Counted from the stretch's first letter, positions 45,304 through 57,900 are shown. The stretch is 64,000 nt of DNA from Gracilariopsis chorda (GCA_003194525.1 NBIV01000255.1:60849-124848), one strand, 5' to 3'. A program made the numbers and translations. The notes: a model not told the origin generated them from the letters alone.

Positions 45304-45646
45304 GGAGGCCAGCGAACGAGGGCAAAGTTGTTTGAATCGTGCACCGGAACGAAGTGAGGAAAAGCGTGGCTTTCAGAACAGCCCCATACCACGCAATTCA
45401 GACGAGTGCCTGCCATTTTCATTGACTGTCCTATGCAACTTAGCTCTCCGAAACATACCCCAGTGGCGGTTGCGTGATCATGTCCTCGAATAAAAGAGGT
45501 TTCACTTCTTTCACTGCGCTGTCTCGCGAACCGATCGAACGTTGACCTGATGGAGTGCCTTTAACCTTGTCCTCCTCTGTATGGAGAATTTCACTGCACG
45601 TCTGCTCCTCGCCCAACACCTCTCCTGACCCAATTCTAGTAACCAT

Positions 45647-46510
45647 TCACTTGTTGCGTTCTGTCTGATCGGGGCTGTGGTCAGACGCCGACATGCGTGC
45701 GGTAGACTGAACTGCTTTCCCATTGCAGATTTCGTGCTTCAGGCTCAGCTGCAGCAGGATGTGCTTGCGCATCAATTGTCGCATTTGCCGTCGATCGCTC
45801 TCACTCGCATCAGAACCAGGACCAAAGACCTCTTTTGACAGCTCCCATTTGAACTTGCGCTCTTCCAGCTCGAGCTTGAGTTCGGAAATGTTTTTCTTCA
45901 CCTCTTGTGCCGACAACAGTACCTTTTATATCCTCGAAACGGAAATGGACATATCTGAAGCGCTCTTCTCAACGCTGGAAGGTTCGTGGTGCTTGATAGG
46001 CTTCTGCTTCTTTGCAGCTTTGACCCCGAGGGGTCGAGCATTCTTTTTCTTCACTTTTACACTCTCCTCTCTTTCATCTTTGCCTTCGCTGTCTTCTTTA
46101 GTAGCTCCAACGGCGTCCAAAAGGGTGTTTTTCGACGAAAGTAATTGATAGGCGGCAAAAAACGGAAACGGTTTCTTGATGTAGTAATCTGGGTGGCGGA
46201 TACAGTCATACAGATGCGATACGACACGACCACCCTCGCTGTATATGAGTTGCGCGCAGTGGTCGAGGACATCGTCGTCTGGATTCCCCGTGAGCTCCAT
46301 TGCTGGTACACGGTCTCTTGCGTCCTTGAACTTCGTTGCTTCCCTCCTCACCTTCACCCATTGCTTGAGACAGGCTTCTGCAGGCCTCCCATCCCACCTT
46401 CTAGCATCCATTGGACCCCCTTTATTTCCAAAACTGCAGGCGTGAGCCGGGCGCTCCCTGTCTTTGATGAAAGTGGAGCGGATTCTTCGAGAAAGCTGAG
46501 CAGCTGACAT
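45647..46510 (-). pseudogene. Harbinger accessory Myb/SANT-like protein (one stop)
   Basis: One minus-strand frame from 46510 to 45647, about 287 residues, with a single TAA at 45926-45928. The first half has a tryptophan-spaced helical region typical of Myb/SANT-like partners (ACLKQWVKVRREATKF). Then come a basic block with RPLGVKAAKKQK, the signature of the NAM-associated C-terminal family, and a coiled-coil-like end (LKLELEERKFKWEL). In Harbinger elements this protein binds the ends and brings the transposase to the nucleus. It converges on the transposase gene within the same TIRs, which supports the pairing. Confidence 0.75.
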
Positions 46511-46803
46511 GCCTGAACCGGCACTCGAATCTTAGCAGGCAAGATTGGCAGCCCTCGACAGAGCAAGTATTTTGATATCACTCCACCCCAGCCCTTTCCC
46601 ATTGTTCTTATTGGTTCGCCTTGTAGTCTCTTGAGCTGTGGCGGGTGGAGTGACAGTCGTCATTGTAGGGACAGGGGGAGAACAGGTGGCCAGGATGGTG
46701 TTGGCTGTTGGATTGCACACAAAGTGCTCTTGCTACCAAATGGTATATAGTGTTTCTGTTCTTCCCGCCAATCTTTGGGCTCGCCCAAAAGTCTGGGATT
46801 CTA

Positions 46804-46826
46804 GCCCAAAGCATTTTGCTTTGGGC
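46804..46826. repeat. perfect 10-bp hairpin in Harbinger subterminal region
   Basis: GCCCAAAGCA-TTT-TGCTTTGGGC, part of a cluster of TTTGGGC motifs between about 46770 and 46935. Confidence 0.7.
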
Positions 46827-48414
46827 GAGATTTGCGACCAAGACCAAAATTTGGGCTGGTGTTATGGGATTTGGGCTGGACGGTGGGTTTGATTTCAGAC
46901 CAAACTCCCAACCATACGTAGATTTTGGGATTTAGGCTGAAAAGTGGGGATGCTCTGAGTGGCAGGGCTTTTGGAGAGTGTCCAACCTTTTGGCTGTTCC
47001 AACTCCTCCATTGGTAGCATTCCATTCGCTGCAAATGATTAACGATTCAATGGCTAGGCACAACTGGCTAACCTGGCAGGTGCTGACCGTGGAGTGGGCT
47101 GTCTTCGTCCTGACGGCCTTTCTTGACACCTGCAGGTATGGGGTTCGGTGCAACATTCGCCCTGCTGACTACCAAGTTTGGAGCCATGATAGCCGCTGTC
47201 CCAGTCCTGTATGTCGTTTGGTTCGTCTCCCTTGGATGGTGATTGTTTACCTCTGGGGGTTAGGAATCCATAACCTGGTGCGGGATACCGCGTACAGCAT
47301 TAACCGTGTAGAGACCATGTTGGATTATGTCCTCCGCGTGGATTAGGCGAGCACGCCCGGTTACCTCTGGTACAATTACGACGCCGATAGCTTCCATGCT
47401 ATCCCACGTCATTCTTCAGGTATGGATGATGGGATGGTTTACTCGGCCTATCCGCTTAAAACCGGATTGGCAATGATCCCTCGGAAGCCTGTTACCAATT
47501 ATTATCCGAAGGGGAGAGGATTATCCCTTGGTTGTCTCGCACTTACGGACGTACCATTGGCCCTTTATGCAATACCCAGTAGTAAAGATGGCCTAGTAGA
47601 GCCCGGGGAAGAAGTGGAGCCAATGGCAATTGAGCACAGCCCCGTGATTACGTAACCTTTCGTTCTCTTGATAATTGCTCCGTTGGCGAACCCGCCCACT
47701 AACACTAGTGTTCCTCTTCTGCTGGTCTCAGAAGCAACAGCGGACGTAGCCCCTGTGGTCCAAGTGACTGATCCTCCGGTAGCGGTTGTGGCTGTGCCAG
47801 CGGTTGCCCCTCCATCTGGTATACCTCAGGAATTGGAGGTTGTGACGGAGGTGTCTGGCGCCAGCGTCAATGTATCTCCAACGGAGGAATTCGAGAACTT
47901 GCAACACCGTCGAGCACTTGGGCCAGCGGCTTTTCCTGCTTTGCAAAGCCTACTGATGGAAATGAATGCCAATGGTTATGGTGCCACGTGGCGCCTCGGG
48001 GACATCTTCATGACGGCACATGCATGGTTGCGCCGTGCCGCTAGGCTTGAACGATTGCAGGCCGAGACGCAGGAACTGCGCATCAACTTGGCGAAGGTCC
48101 TTCAAGAGAATATGGTGGCGCTCTTCCAGCGTATTACCGAGAACCTGGACCAGCGGTTCGGGTTGAATCTTGTTACCCTCACGGAGTCCGAAGGTTCTGA
48201 CGATCCGAATGTACGTCCCCCATCGGCTCTTATACCCGCCAGCGGTGTGCCATTCAAGCTACGTTGTTGTAGTCGCGCTCCCCCACCAGCCTCTGGAGCC
48301 TCTCAGACGGGACCATCCAGTTGTGTTTCTCTCGCGTTTTCTTCCAGTGGAGCGCCTGCCTCTTGGGCTAGGATGTACATTAGAGACTTTAATGCGTCCC
48401 CAGTCGTAAATTGA

Positions 48415-49053
48415 TCCCGTTATGTTTTTGACTCTCTTTTTGTCGATTCTCTTTGACAATGGTGACGTTTGGTTTCCCAACGGCTTGCACCTTGCTGGCA
48501 TTGGGGGCTTGCGCTTCCTTGTGGCGCTCCAAAATGAAAATTATTCCCCAAATACTTTGAGTGCGGCGCCTGTGGTCTGGCAGTGCTTGGCGTGCGCACG
48601 GGTGCCAGCGGTCGATTGAATAAAGTGATTGCTCAATTTTTTGATCGGGTAAAATCTCTGCCTGCGGAGCAGTCGCGCGTCCCCGGGCAAACCGCCTTGG
48701 CAGGGTCATAATAAGCCTTTGGAGACGAGTCCGAATCTGGTGTCTGCTTACCTGTGCGCGGCATAGTTTCTGAGACACGGCCGATTCTTTGTTTTTGGCC
48801 GAAAACCCGTCTGGCAAGCCATTTCCAAAAACTTGAGGCAATTTTGGGCTCATGTTTTTTGAGTGCCGCGCGCCATTGCAAGCAGCGCGTGCGCTGTAAG
48901 GTGGCCAGTGGTTAGGTGCTCAGATACCAGTTATTGCGTTCGATATTGAAATAGAATGAGCTATTCGTAGTCGAACGGTGGCTGGGGTAGCCAGTGCATG
49001 TGCCTCATGGGTCACGTGTGCGCATCTGCGCCTCTGCGTTTGCAATACGTGTC
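48415..49053. other. probable 3' LTR region of G2, limits unclear
   Basis: On the minus strand the tract CTCTGAAGGGGGAGTA (near 49070-49055) is followed by TGACAC, as expected for a polypurine tract and LTR start. No second LTR copy is in the window, so the far end cannot be set. A minus-strand ORF at 48633-48881 has no recognised motif. Confidence 0.4.
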
Positions 49054-49297
49054 ATACTCCCCCTTCAGAGAAGCGCACTCCGTGCGCCTTTGCTTGCGCC
49101 AGAACTGACGGATAAAATTCTCTGGGATGGGGTGGCGGGGTTCCCACTGGTCAGCTATAGGTAGTTAGCCATACCAACAGACTTTTTACATGAAGTTACC
49201 GTCATCGTCCAAGTCCAGCGGCGAGGATGTGATTGACGACGTATTCTTTTGGTAAAACGACCTCTGGTAGGTCCATAGAAGCCAATACAGCAAAACT

Positions 49298-49882
49298 CTA
49301 AGGTAGAGGGGGCTTAGAGCCTTGCTTTGGGCACTCATTACTATTGGACAAGTACGTAACTCGCGCGGGCCCCATCATAGATGAACTACGGGATCCCCAA
49401 GTCGTATTGGGATGCCCAGGCGCATAAGGAAAACGCGAGGAACTTGTGAACTGCTCTTTGTGGGGCGAAGCCGTCGGTATATCGCCAGCATCTAAAGGTC
49501 CGCAGGCTTCCTCACAAACTTCCACAGTGCTCAGTGCACCAAAACCATTGGAAAGATTATTACTAGAAGAATCCACGCCGAAGTCTTCAGAGGATGAACT
49601 GATGGATGGATGCAATACTATAGGGTCGACCGAAACCGCCTTTTGAGACTTGCCCTTGGACGTACGGACCGTGGAGCTGTTGGCATCAGGGCGTTCCCGG
49701 CTCATGGACCGTAATCCAGTGGTAGTAGGACCACCTTGGGGGGCCGTGACAGTGGTACCCAATGGAGGTTTGGCAGTATTTGATGTCATGGGAACCGGCA
49801 TATTGCCCGTAATGGGCCGGGAGAAAAGCAAAGGGAGCACGAGACACGCGGTCGGTAGCGCCCGTGTCCTGCAGGCCATCAC
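49298..49882 (-). pseudogene. G2 C-terminal tail ORF
   Basis: A 194-residue Ser/Pro/Thr-rich minus-strand frame downstream of the integrase in another phase. It has no recognised domain and no chromodomain is seen. It may be the polyprotein tail or noncoding. Confidence 0.35.
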
Positions 49883-51442
49883 GTTCGATTGTGACCGTAT
49901 GGGAGTTGGCGCCTAGAACCTTAAAGGGACCAACCGACTTTTGTAGGAGCTTTTTGAGAGGCCAGCTCCATCTCATCCATTTGTTTATCTCACGGAGCCC
50001 GATCGGGTTACACAAACTCGCTAGCATTGAAAGTAGGGGTCGACTTGACGGCCTTGTCAAAGTTGGCCTTGTACATGCGCTGGGCTCGTGATAGCGTAGT
50101 TTTTGCCGTTTGGATAATTGAATCAATCGTTCGTCGCGCATAACTCTTGGCTTGCGTAGGGGTAAATCCTTAGGTCATGTCCTGGGGGAACCAGGACGTT
50201 TTTACGTCCACCCCTAACGGTATTGGCTGCCGGGTCAGGGTGAGATCAAACGGTGTAGTACCAGTAGACGTATGCACTTGAGTATTGTATGCATAGACCA
50301 GTGATCCTACGTAGTCGTCCCAGTCCAATTGGTGCTCAGCGGTGTAGTGCACCAGGCGGTTAACGAGAGTTTTGCTAAAGTACTCGGCTTGACAATTGGT
50401 TTGCGGATGATGAGCCGTTGTGGTTACGTGCTTAATACCTAAGGTGGCACAGACGTGCAAAAAGAACTTCGACACGACCTGAATGCCATTATCTGTCAGG
50501 AGATATAAAGCCAAACCATAAGGGTAGACGCAATGGGTAAGAAACGCCATTGCCACGTCTGTAGCGGTAGTTTTCCTTAAAGAAATGGCCCGTGTGGTTT
50601 TCGTGAACCTAGCGTTGATACCCAAAATTAATTGGTTTCCATGGGTAGACTTGGGCAATGGCCCTAGTATATTCATTGCTATGAATTCCAATGGTCAAGC
50701 CACTGGGAATAACTTGAGCTTAGCCTGATGGCGAGCTCTAGTCCCACGGACTTTCGAGCAAGATGTGCATGTTCGTGCAGTGCTCTACAGGTCATTGGCT
50801 ATAAAGGGCCAATAGAATTGTTTCCTAAGGGTTTGATACATGCGTGTGCCTCCAGAATGACCTGCAAACCGAAGGTATTGAGCAAGGTAAAGGACGCTGG
50901 CCCTGTACGGATTGAGGGATAACCTTTTGGATAGATCCATAAAGAGGAGACCCTCGGCAGAGTAAGCCAAACCGGTCGTAATCGAATAGACACCCTTTGG
51001 TTCCTACTAACTCAGCTTTCCCTTGGCAGTACTTATCACCCTTCTGAGCCTGTAGTAGATCATCCAAGGTTATTGGGAGCAGCTCCTTTTCCTCTGGCAC
51101 AATTGCATGCACCTCTAGGCAAGCTTTTCCATCCTCTGGCTCCTGTGTCCAGTCGATTACGTATACCTCCTCCGGGTCGATTTCCTCGTCAACGCATGCT
51201 ACTTGTGCTAGCACTACGTCCTTTTCTGGGTCGGTTACATACCCGTCAAGATCCGGGGTTGGTATCTCGTCCTCCAAAGGAGTAGTAGTGACACCATCGA
51301 TAAGTATGCGGCCGAGCGCATCTGCCACTAAGTGTTTCACTTTTGGCCTGTAAATAACGTTGTACTCAAACTCGAAGAGCTGTAGCCTCCATCTTGCAAG
51401 CCTACTGGACGCTTCCGTAATATTCAGAAACCAGCGGAGCAA
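49686..51442 (-). pseudogene. G2 connection domain and integrase
   Basis: 51442-50825 covers the RNase H end and an acidic linker. 50970-50785 has the zinc-binding start (FAGHSGGTRMYQTLRKQFYW). 50691-50170 is the integrase core, with LLTDNGIQ as second Asp and QTNCQAEYF as the third-residue region; the first site reads MNILGPL where Asp is expected, so the catalytic triad is probably broken. 50141-49686 ends with the GPY/F-like SVGPFKVLG. At least three frame changes occur. Confidence 0.8.
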
Positions 51443-51449
51443 ATGGTGG

Positions 51450-52600
51450 TCGGTCCTAATGGTAAACCGAACTCTTTCGAGGTATGGCCTTAAGGTTAGA
51501 ACAGCCCATACGATTGCGAGGCATTCCTTTTCGGTAGTACTGTAGTTCCGTCCAGTGCTTGTTGGAGTCCTACTCCAGTAGCCAATGGGTCAGTAGTCGT
51601 TTGGTGATTCCTGTTCCTGTAGGACATCACATTCAATTTGACCAGCGGACGCATCTGTGTCCAACAAGAACGGTTTATTCGGCATCGGAAGCGCTAGACC
51701 CGGAGGGTTCAGTAGCCTATCCTGTAAAGTTATTAAAGGATTCGTACTGTTTCTCCGTTAGGCAGTCAAATTCCGAAGGTGTACCCTTCTTCAGCATTTC
51801 ATTGAGGGGTACTGGAATCTTCGAAAACCCTTCAACAAACCGTCGATAGACATTGCACAACCCAAGGAAGGAGCGAAGTTCAGTGTGAGTTCTCGGGGGT
51901 TCTGCCAGACGGATTGCATCTGTGGTCCGATTGGCTACCTAGAGTGTATCCGGGCGAACCACATGGTCTAGGTAATTCACTGATGTTTGGAAAAAGAAGC
52001 ACTTGGGTAGCTTCAACGTAACTCCAGCTTCATAGAGAATCCTAAGGACAGTTTTCACATGGGTAAAATGCTCCCGAATGGTTTGTGAAAAGATGATAAC
52101 GTCATCCAGATAAACCAGTACAAACGTCCACTTAACCCGTGAGAGGATTATATCTATTGCACGTTGGAAGGTTGCTGGTGCGTTCATCAAACCAAAGGGC
52201 GTCCGTATAAAGCGGAACAATCCCTCGTGGGTCTTGAACGTCGTTAATGGCTTAGCATCGTCATCCAATGGTATCTTCCAATAGCCCCAATTGGCATCAA
52301 GCGTTGTAAATACCGTTGCTTTGCCAAAAGAATCGAGACAGTCATCCATTCTGGGTATCGGGTAACTATCCCTTATGGTCATCGCATTTAACCTTCAGTA
52401 ATCAACACAGAACCTGACAGAGCCATCTTTCTTCGCCAGGATGACGAAGGGGCTCGCCCATTGGGATTGGTGGGGCGGAGCGGGCTCGATGACGTTAGCT
52501 TTTCCCATTTTGGCCATTTTCTCTGCCATGATTTCGCGTCCCTTAAGTCCTGTGTGGTACGGGGGTTAGAACAACGGCTCCGCGTCATCCGTAAGGTCAA
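51450..52600 (-). pseudogene. G2 reverse transcriptase and RNase H
   Basis: 52600-52388 is the RT N-terminus and 52382-51939 the RT core, with YPIPRMDDCLDSFG, FTTLDANWGYWKI, FGLMNAPATFQ and active-site YLDD near 52105. Further down, DASAGQIECDV, STTEKECLAIVWAV and RTDHHLLRW mark RNase H. Frame changes separate the parts (frames differ at 52600, 52382 and 51442), and a TGA interrupts RNase H near 51596. Confidence 0.85.
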
Positions 52601-52724
52601 TTCAGTGATGCGTAACCTGTATCTCCCCCAATTGGCCTCACCACATGGATTTAAATTCTTGGAGAAGTTCTATAACCTGAAGACGGTAGGATTCTAATTC
52701 CTGCCCAAAGTGGACCTCCTCCCC

Positions 52725-53585
52725 CTAAAGTTTGACTTCCTTGTCGTTGGTAGAGGTGAGAGCTTCCCATGAGGTTTCCATGATAGCCATTGGAGCAGTG
52801 AGAGCTATTTTCATTACTGTACCTTTTGGTAAACGTACCGTGTGATCCCGGAAGTTACTTATGTTCACTATAAAGGGTACCAATAATCTGCAGTCCATGA
52901 TTACATTGACCATTATTGAGAGGTGACGGTCAATCGTTCTAAGGTGATTTTGTAGCTTCACGAGCCCAGCAGTTTTGCAGGTGACCTGAGCGGCAATCTG
53001 CGTTATCGGCAGTATCAATATCGCCTTTGACAACTGAACCTTATTGGATACGGTGTTTCGCGCCAGTGGAGGGCGACGTGTGTTGACTTCAGTACCAGAC
53101 TTGGAACCAATAATAGCCACAGGACGGGTGCGGTAGAAAGAGACTTTCCAGAGGCCCAGGTAGATCGCTTTCACGTAGGGGTCTATAGAAGACGTCCCAA
53201 GGAGACACTCTGTACGTAAGGTAGAACAAACAAGGAACCAGTTGCAGACCTGGAGGTCCCCCAATTGTACGAAAAGGGGAATAATTCCTTTAATGTCCAT
53301 CGGTCACTTAGATTCATGTGTTTCCTTAGGAGTCTTCCTACCCTGCACCGTCTTCTCCCAGTCAGGCGGTTAAACCTTCGGATGAACCAAGATGGGGCCT
53401 GCCCCCGTGTCGAAGACGCTTGTGACTACCCGCGACGATAATGCAGTCAATACGATGGTGTGCCGTACCTTATATTCCTCTTTCCCTAGGATACAAACTG
53501 TCGTATCTCCTTCGGTTTCAACTTCATTACACCATGATTTCAGGCTTAATTCATTTTGCCACGGCTTCTGTGGTTGAGATTCCAA
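52725..53585 (-). pseudogene. G2 aspartic protease region
   Basis: Two minus-strand pieces in one frame. 53585-53370 ends with the catalytic motif VFDTGAGPILV. 53300-52725 continues with PLFVQLGDLQVCNWF and LLGTSSIDPYVKAIYLG, the flap and C-terminal part typical of this protease type. Stops separate the two. Confidence 0.75.
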
Positions 53586-53627
53586 AGGAGGACGAGATTA
53601 CTGTAAGGACATCGCATCCTCTTTGGC

Positions 53628-53927
53628 AGTGAGACAGCACTCCTCTGAGGGGCGGCTTGCCTCATACTTCTTCTCTAGGCGTTTTACGACATAGTTTCTG
53701 CACTAGAGGCATGCATGTTTCCAGTGGCCTGTACTTCCTCCGGAACGTTCATTGACTGCTCCGAGGGTTCTCCATTCACAGGACCCGATATAAAGCTAAC
53801 TACTGAAGGCATTGATGGCGTAGCAATTGGAGTAAAGTATCGAGAGGGGCCTGGGGATGATGAAGACGAATAGCGAAGAGCCTGATGGTTGAACATTCCT
53901 TCAGCACGCCGAGCCTGGTAATTATAG
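53628..53927 (-). pseudogene. G2 gag C-terminal fragment (probable)
   Basis: Minus-strand reading 53927-53684 is Ser/Pro-rich (QALRYSSSSSPGPSRYF) and ends just before the protease segment. It is probably the tail of Gag by position; no zinc knuckle is visible. The first codons of the open frame (54004-53928) belong to the inserted LTR, not to G2. Confidence 0.45.
53923..53927 (+). repeat. candidate target copy TATAG at G1 tandem
   Basis: Five bases before the LTR start. The matching copy would be beyond the window, so it cannot be confirmed. Confidence 0.45.
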
Positions 53928-54990
53928 TGTCGGTTGCTAATGTTGCGGAATGTGCCAGAAATTGCTGGAACACACGCGTAGAATGTTCCAGTAGTGTCTA
54001 GCACATTGCACGCTTTGTTGGCCCAGCAAAGACTACAGTATTTTAGTGATGCTGGCGCAAATTGTAGCTTTATTATTGGTTAGTGTGCAGCTCCAGAGGT
54101 CTCTAGAAGCCAATGGAGTAACCGAGACGCACACATGAGTAACTAGCAAGTAGAAATGCGTATTTGGCTCGTTTGTAGTGCCTCTAAACACTATAAAAAG
54201 AGGTTCTGAGCTTCGGACTTTGGTCTGAACTCACCTCAACAATCGACCAACATCTAAGCCCCACCCCCTATCAACCTTCAGCCACTTCAACTATCATCAA
54301 CAACCAGTGAGGCGTTCGCCACTGGATAAAGGGCTTCTAGTGAGGCGTGTGCCGCTAGTTGTCCAATAGGGTGGGGAAGTACCGTCGCTAAGACCGGTTG
54401 AAGCGCCTTAGGCGTGGACGGGAGAAGGGTAGTGTGTACCAAAGGTGTTTCTGTCGTCTGTGAGCCCCACCGGAGCTTTGCTCTGATAACGGTGTCGGTC
54501 GAAAGACCTGGAGATTTCCGGACGGAAGTACTTGACGGGAAGCTATCCGCAGGCGACGTGCCGTGCAACCTTTCCTGCAAAAGGCCAGCTTGGGTATAGA
54601 GTGAAAGCATATCCCGCTGTTAGTAGCTCTCCTCTGGAAGCCCTGTAAGGATTGTATGTGCCTGCTTCTGGTTAGTGCAGAGGTAGGTAGGCTGCAGAAT
54701 CCACTTCACATCCGGAGTGTCTGACCGGAAGCCGAGGGTCTGACCCTTAGTGATCCTTGACATAATTCTTGGGTTGCGCGCCGTTTCAACAAAGAAGTTA
54801 AGAAGTTTTATTTGGGGATTGAGCCTCTTGCTCTCTCTAGTATTGTTTTATTTCATCGAGTGGGTTTAGTTCTTTTGATCCCACTGTTTTCAACTTGTTT
54901 TGGGGCTTTTAGCTACGAAGAGCACCCTTTTGGCTTTTATTATTACAACTTTTTGGCCCCCTGCGTCACCGTCCCGTGATGGCGCCCACA
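53928..54990 (+). repeat. first LTR of the G1 tandem
   Basis: 1063 bp, TGTCGG...CCCACA. It contains the TATA box near 54191 and the gag ATG at 54979. Confidence 0.95.
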
Positions 54991-57900
54991 TGTTACTCTC
55001 GAGGAGGGAGCTCTTCTGACTCTAACGCTGCATTTACTTCTTATGACGGTTCTTCTATTGACTTCGTAAAGTTCTTCTTTTACTTTGAGAATGTTGCGAT
55101 GAGAGGAAGGACTGACGAGGACATGGCACTTGAGTTGCTTGGTTTCCTTGAGAACAAAGTCTTTGAGTTCTACTATGATTCTTATGCTGTTAATGGTTCA
55201 CTTTCGGAAGAAGCAAAGGACTACCGCTCCGTTAAGCAAGCTTTCATCGATCGTTTTGGAAAAGCCGAGGAGCCTGAGGAAGATATACGCCTTGCAATTT
55301 CTGCTAAATTGGATTATGCAGACTTGGTTGGTTCCTTGACATATATGGACAACCTCTTCTTAAAGGCAGGATTCAACGCTAAGGCTAAGTTTGGTCTTTT
55401 GAAGAAAGCTGTAATGGAATACGCTGATCTAGCCCAGTTCGTTGTTTTCCGTGGCGCTGATGATTATGATGAGTTGAAGGTTCAAGTGAAAGCCTTCGAT
55501 GCTGCCCGGAAAGCAATGGGGAACTACGTTTCATTAAGTACCCCACCTAAGCGTATTGTCCAAAACCACAGGTCTTCTGAAGAAACTATCTCTCATGCTT
55601 TGGAGTCTAAGGTCGACAAACTCTCTGAGCAGTTTGCTCAGCTGTCATTAATGGTTAAGAAGACAAAGACGGAGCGTCGAGACTACGAAAAGGTTTGTTC
55701 ATACTGCAAGAAGCCCGGACATTATGCCTCACAATGTGACTCTAAGCCGCACCGAGATACGCGATGCCCGCGTTGTGGGAAAATTGGACACTCAGAGATC
55801 ACTTGTTGGCGAACAATCCGACCCGAAGAGACCCGCAAAGTATGGGATGCCAATGAGGAATCTAGAGAGTCAGCATCTAATCTTCAGTAAGGATCCGACC
55901 CCGTATCAATTGTCACCGAAAACGCCGGGAATTCTGATGTAGTCGCCACAACCAAGAGAAGTGCTGACGGTGAAGCGTTGCCCAAACAGAGCCGTTCAGA
56001 CGGTGGTGCACCCATCCCGCTTTTGCTCAATCCAACAAGATACGAAGAGAGAGTTCGGAGACCTAAGGTTCATGAACAGAAATTCAAGAAGCCGAAACAG
56101 AGGAAGTCGAAGAAGCAGAGTCTTCAAGACCATGCAAGCAAATATAACGTTCTCACTGAGCTCGCGAATGCCTCTTCCGGACTAACCTTTGGACAACTTA
56201 TCTGAGGAGACGCAGATGATGCGAAGAAAGAGATTCGTAAGCTCATCGGTCGCAAAAGCAATGTTCGACGCCCTTTTGTTGGGCCAGTCGGTAAGCAGCC
56301 TAGACGTCTTAAGGCGGTCCCCGTTATGATATATGGGACTGAGACTGAAGCTTTGCTAAACTCTGGAGCTGTTCCAAACCTTATGTCAACCAAGCTGTGT
56401 GACAGGCTAGCACTGGAACCCAAGCATACGACGAAGAAGATAACTGTTGCCAATGGACAGAGCGCCGTGTGGAGAGGAATACTATACGATATCCCTATAT
56501 TCTTCAGGGGCGTCTCCGTTCCATTAGACTTTCTTGTTATTGATGGTCCGCCATTCGACATCATTGTGGGCTGTCCAACACTTGAATCGTTACAAGCCTG
56601 CCTTGACCTCGGAAATCAGCACGTGAAGATGAATATTGATGGAAAAAGAGTAACACTTGGCTTTGACTATGCTCGCGTCGATATTTCAGACGAAGAGGGT
56701 TTCCAGACGGATAGCGACGACTTCACTTCAGATTCTGACGCCGCTATTGACTCTGATACTGCTTCTGAAAATGACGAACAACTCGTGGTTGCTCTAACAG
56801 AAAAGAACCATGGCGAGACTCCCGAAATGATCCCGCAATTGGATATCAATACCGATGAGCAGCACGAGAAGTTACTCTTTTCAAAACTCTCGCACATTTC
56901 AGAGGATGAAAGAGACGACTTGGTTTCTTGTCTGAAGGACTCGAATGTAATCGCTTGGTCATTGAAAGACTTACGCCCAGCCGATGTGCATGTTTCTCAC
57001 TCTTTCTAGTTGACAGTTGACAAACCAATCTACTTCAGAGCCAGGAGGATGTCGCCGAAGCACAACGAGTTCGTACGCAAGGAGATTGATCTTCTTCTCG
57101 AAGCTGGTATCATTACCCCTTCAGCCTCTGCTTGGTCGTTTTCCAATTGTCATTGCCTCCAAGAAAGATGGAAGCGCAAGGTTTTGTGTCGATTACAGAG
57201 AGCTGAACAGAGTCATGAAAGCTGACCGCTGGCCTTTGCCACGCATGGAAGAGATCTTTGACGAACTTGGAGGTTGCTGTGTCTTCACTACACTCGACCT
57301 GTTCTCTGGATACTGGCAAGTCAAGATGTCTGAGGATTGCAAAGAGATGACGACCTTTGTGTGCAGATACGGAACTTTCATGTTCGAAATCATGCCATTT
57401 AGTCTCATGAATGCCCCTTCCACCTTTCAAAGGATGATGGATCATGTGCTAAGAGGACTTCCATTCGTTCGGGTTTACATTGATGACGTTTTCATATTCT
57501 CAAGAAGCCTCAGAGAGCACGTGATTCACTTGAAGGCTGTGATTGGTCGGATTGCGAAGCATGGATTGAAGTTCAAACTGTCCAAATGTTTCTTTGCACT
57601 ATCGGAGGTGTCTCTTCTAGGCCATGTCATCAACGGAGATGGAGTGCACGTGGACCAGGAGAAGATTGCTAAGATCCAGGATGCCCCAATTCCTGCCACC
57701 ACTACGGAACTACGATCTTTTCTGGGACTAGCCGGATACTATCGAAGGTTCATCAGAAACTTTGCTGAGACCTCCGCCGTGCTTCACAGTGCTACCTCGG
57801 GGAATTAGAAGCTGCGTTGGACCGGAGAGATGCTAGAAGCTTTCCACGGTCTGAAGAAAAAGATGACTGAGCCTCCGGTACTTTCATTTCCAAACTTCGA

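Larger units (their letters stand above)
43787..46955 (+). mobile_element. PIF/Harbinger element with transposase and Myb/SANT-like gene
   Basis: A 3169-bp element with ends GAGCATCCCCACC ... GTGGGGATGCTC and a three-base duplication TGA (43784-43786, 46956-46958). Harbinger elements normally make a three-base duplication and carry two genes, a transposase and a Myb/SANT-type DNA-binding partner; both are present, on opposite strands. Subterminal TTTGGGCT/AGCCCAAA motifs recur at both ends. Confidence 0.9.
43627..48414 (+). pseudogene. unrecognised element ORF, copy Y (split by Harbinger)
   Basis: Coding sequence homologous to copy X lies at 43627-43786 and 46959-48414, in one frame once the Harbinger element and one TGA are removed. 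Shared blocks with X: EFHDM, VSNLL, VAFH, WLTWQV and VEWAVF. Stops at 47344 and 47653. The C-terminal third, not seen in X, carries a probable coiled coil (LERLQAETQELRINLAKVLQ) and a Ser/Pro/Ala-rich end. It begins immediately after the LTR-like sequence, about 400 codons short of X's start. The function is unknown. A Gag-like role is possible because of the coiled coil and the Pro-rich tail, but no zinc knuckle is present. Confidence 0.6.
49054..53927 (-). mobile_element. G2 Ty3/gypsy element, decayed and truncated
   Basis: A second gypsy family on the minus strand, recognised by its pol domains in gypsy order from about 53585 down to 49690. The Gag end is cut at 53927 by the G1 insertion; the target copy TATAG lies at 53923-53927. 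Many stops and frame changes show it is older than G1. Confidence 0.85.

Noticed and set aside
49298..49882. Chromodomain at the end of the G2 polyprotein
   Set aside because: The expected aromatic cage and W-E-P pattern are not visible in any frame.
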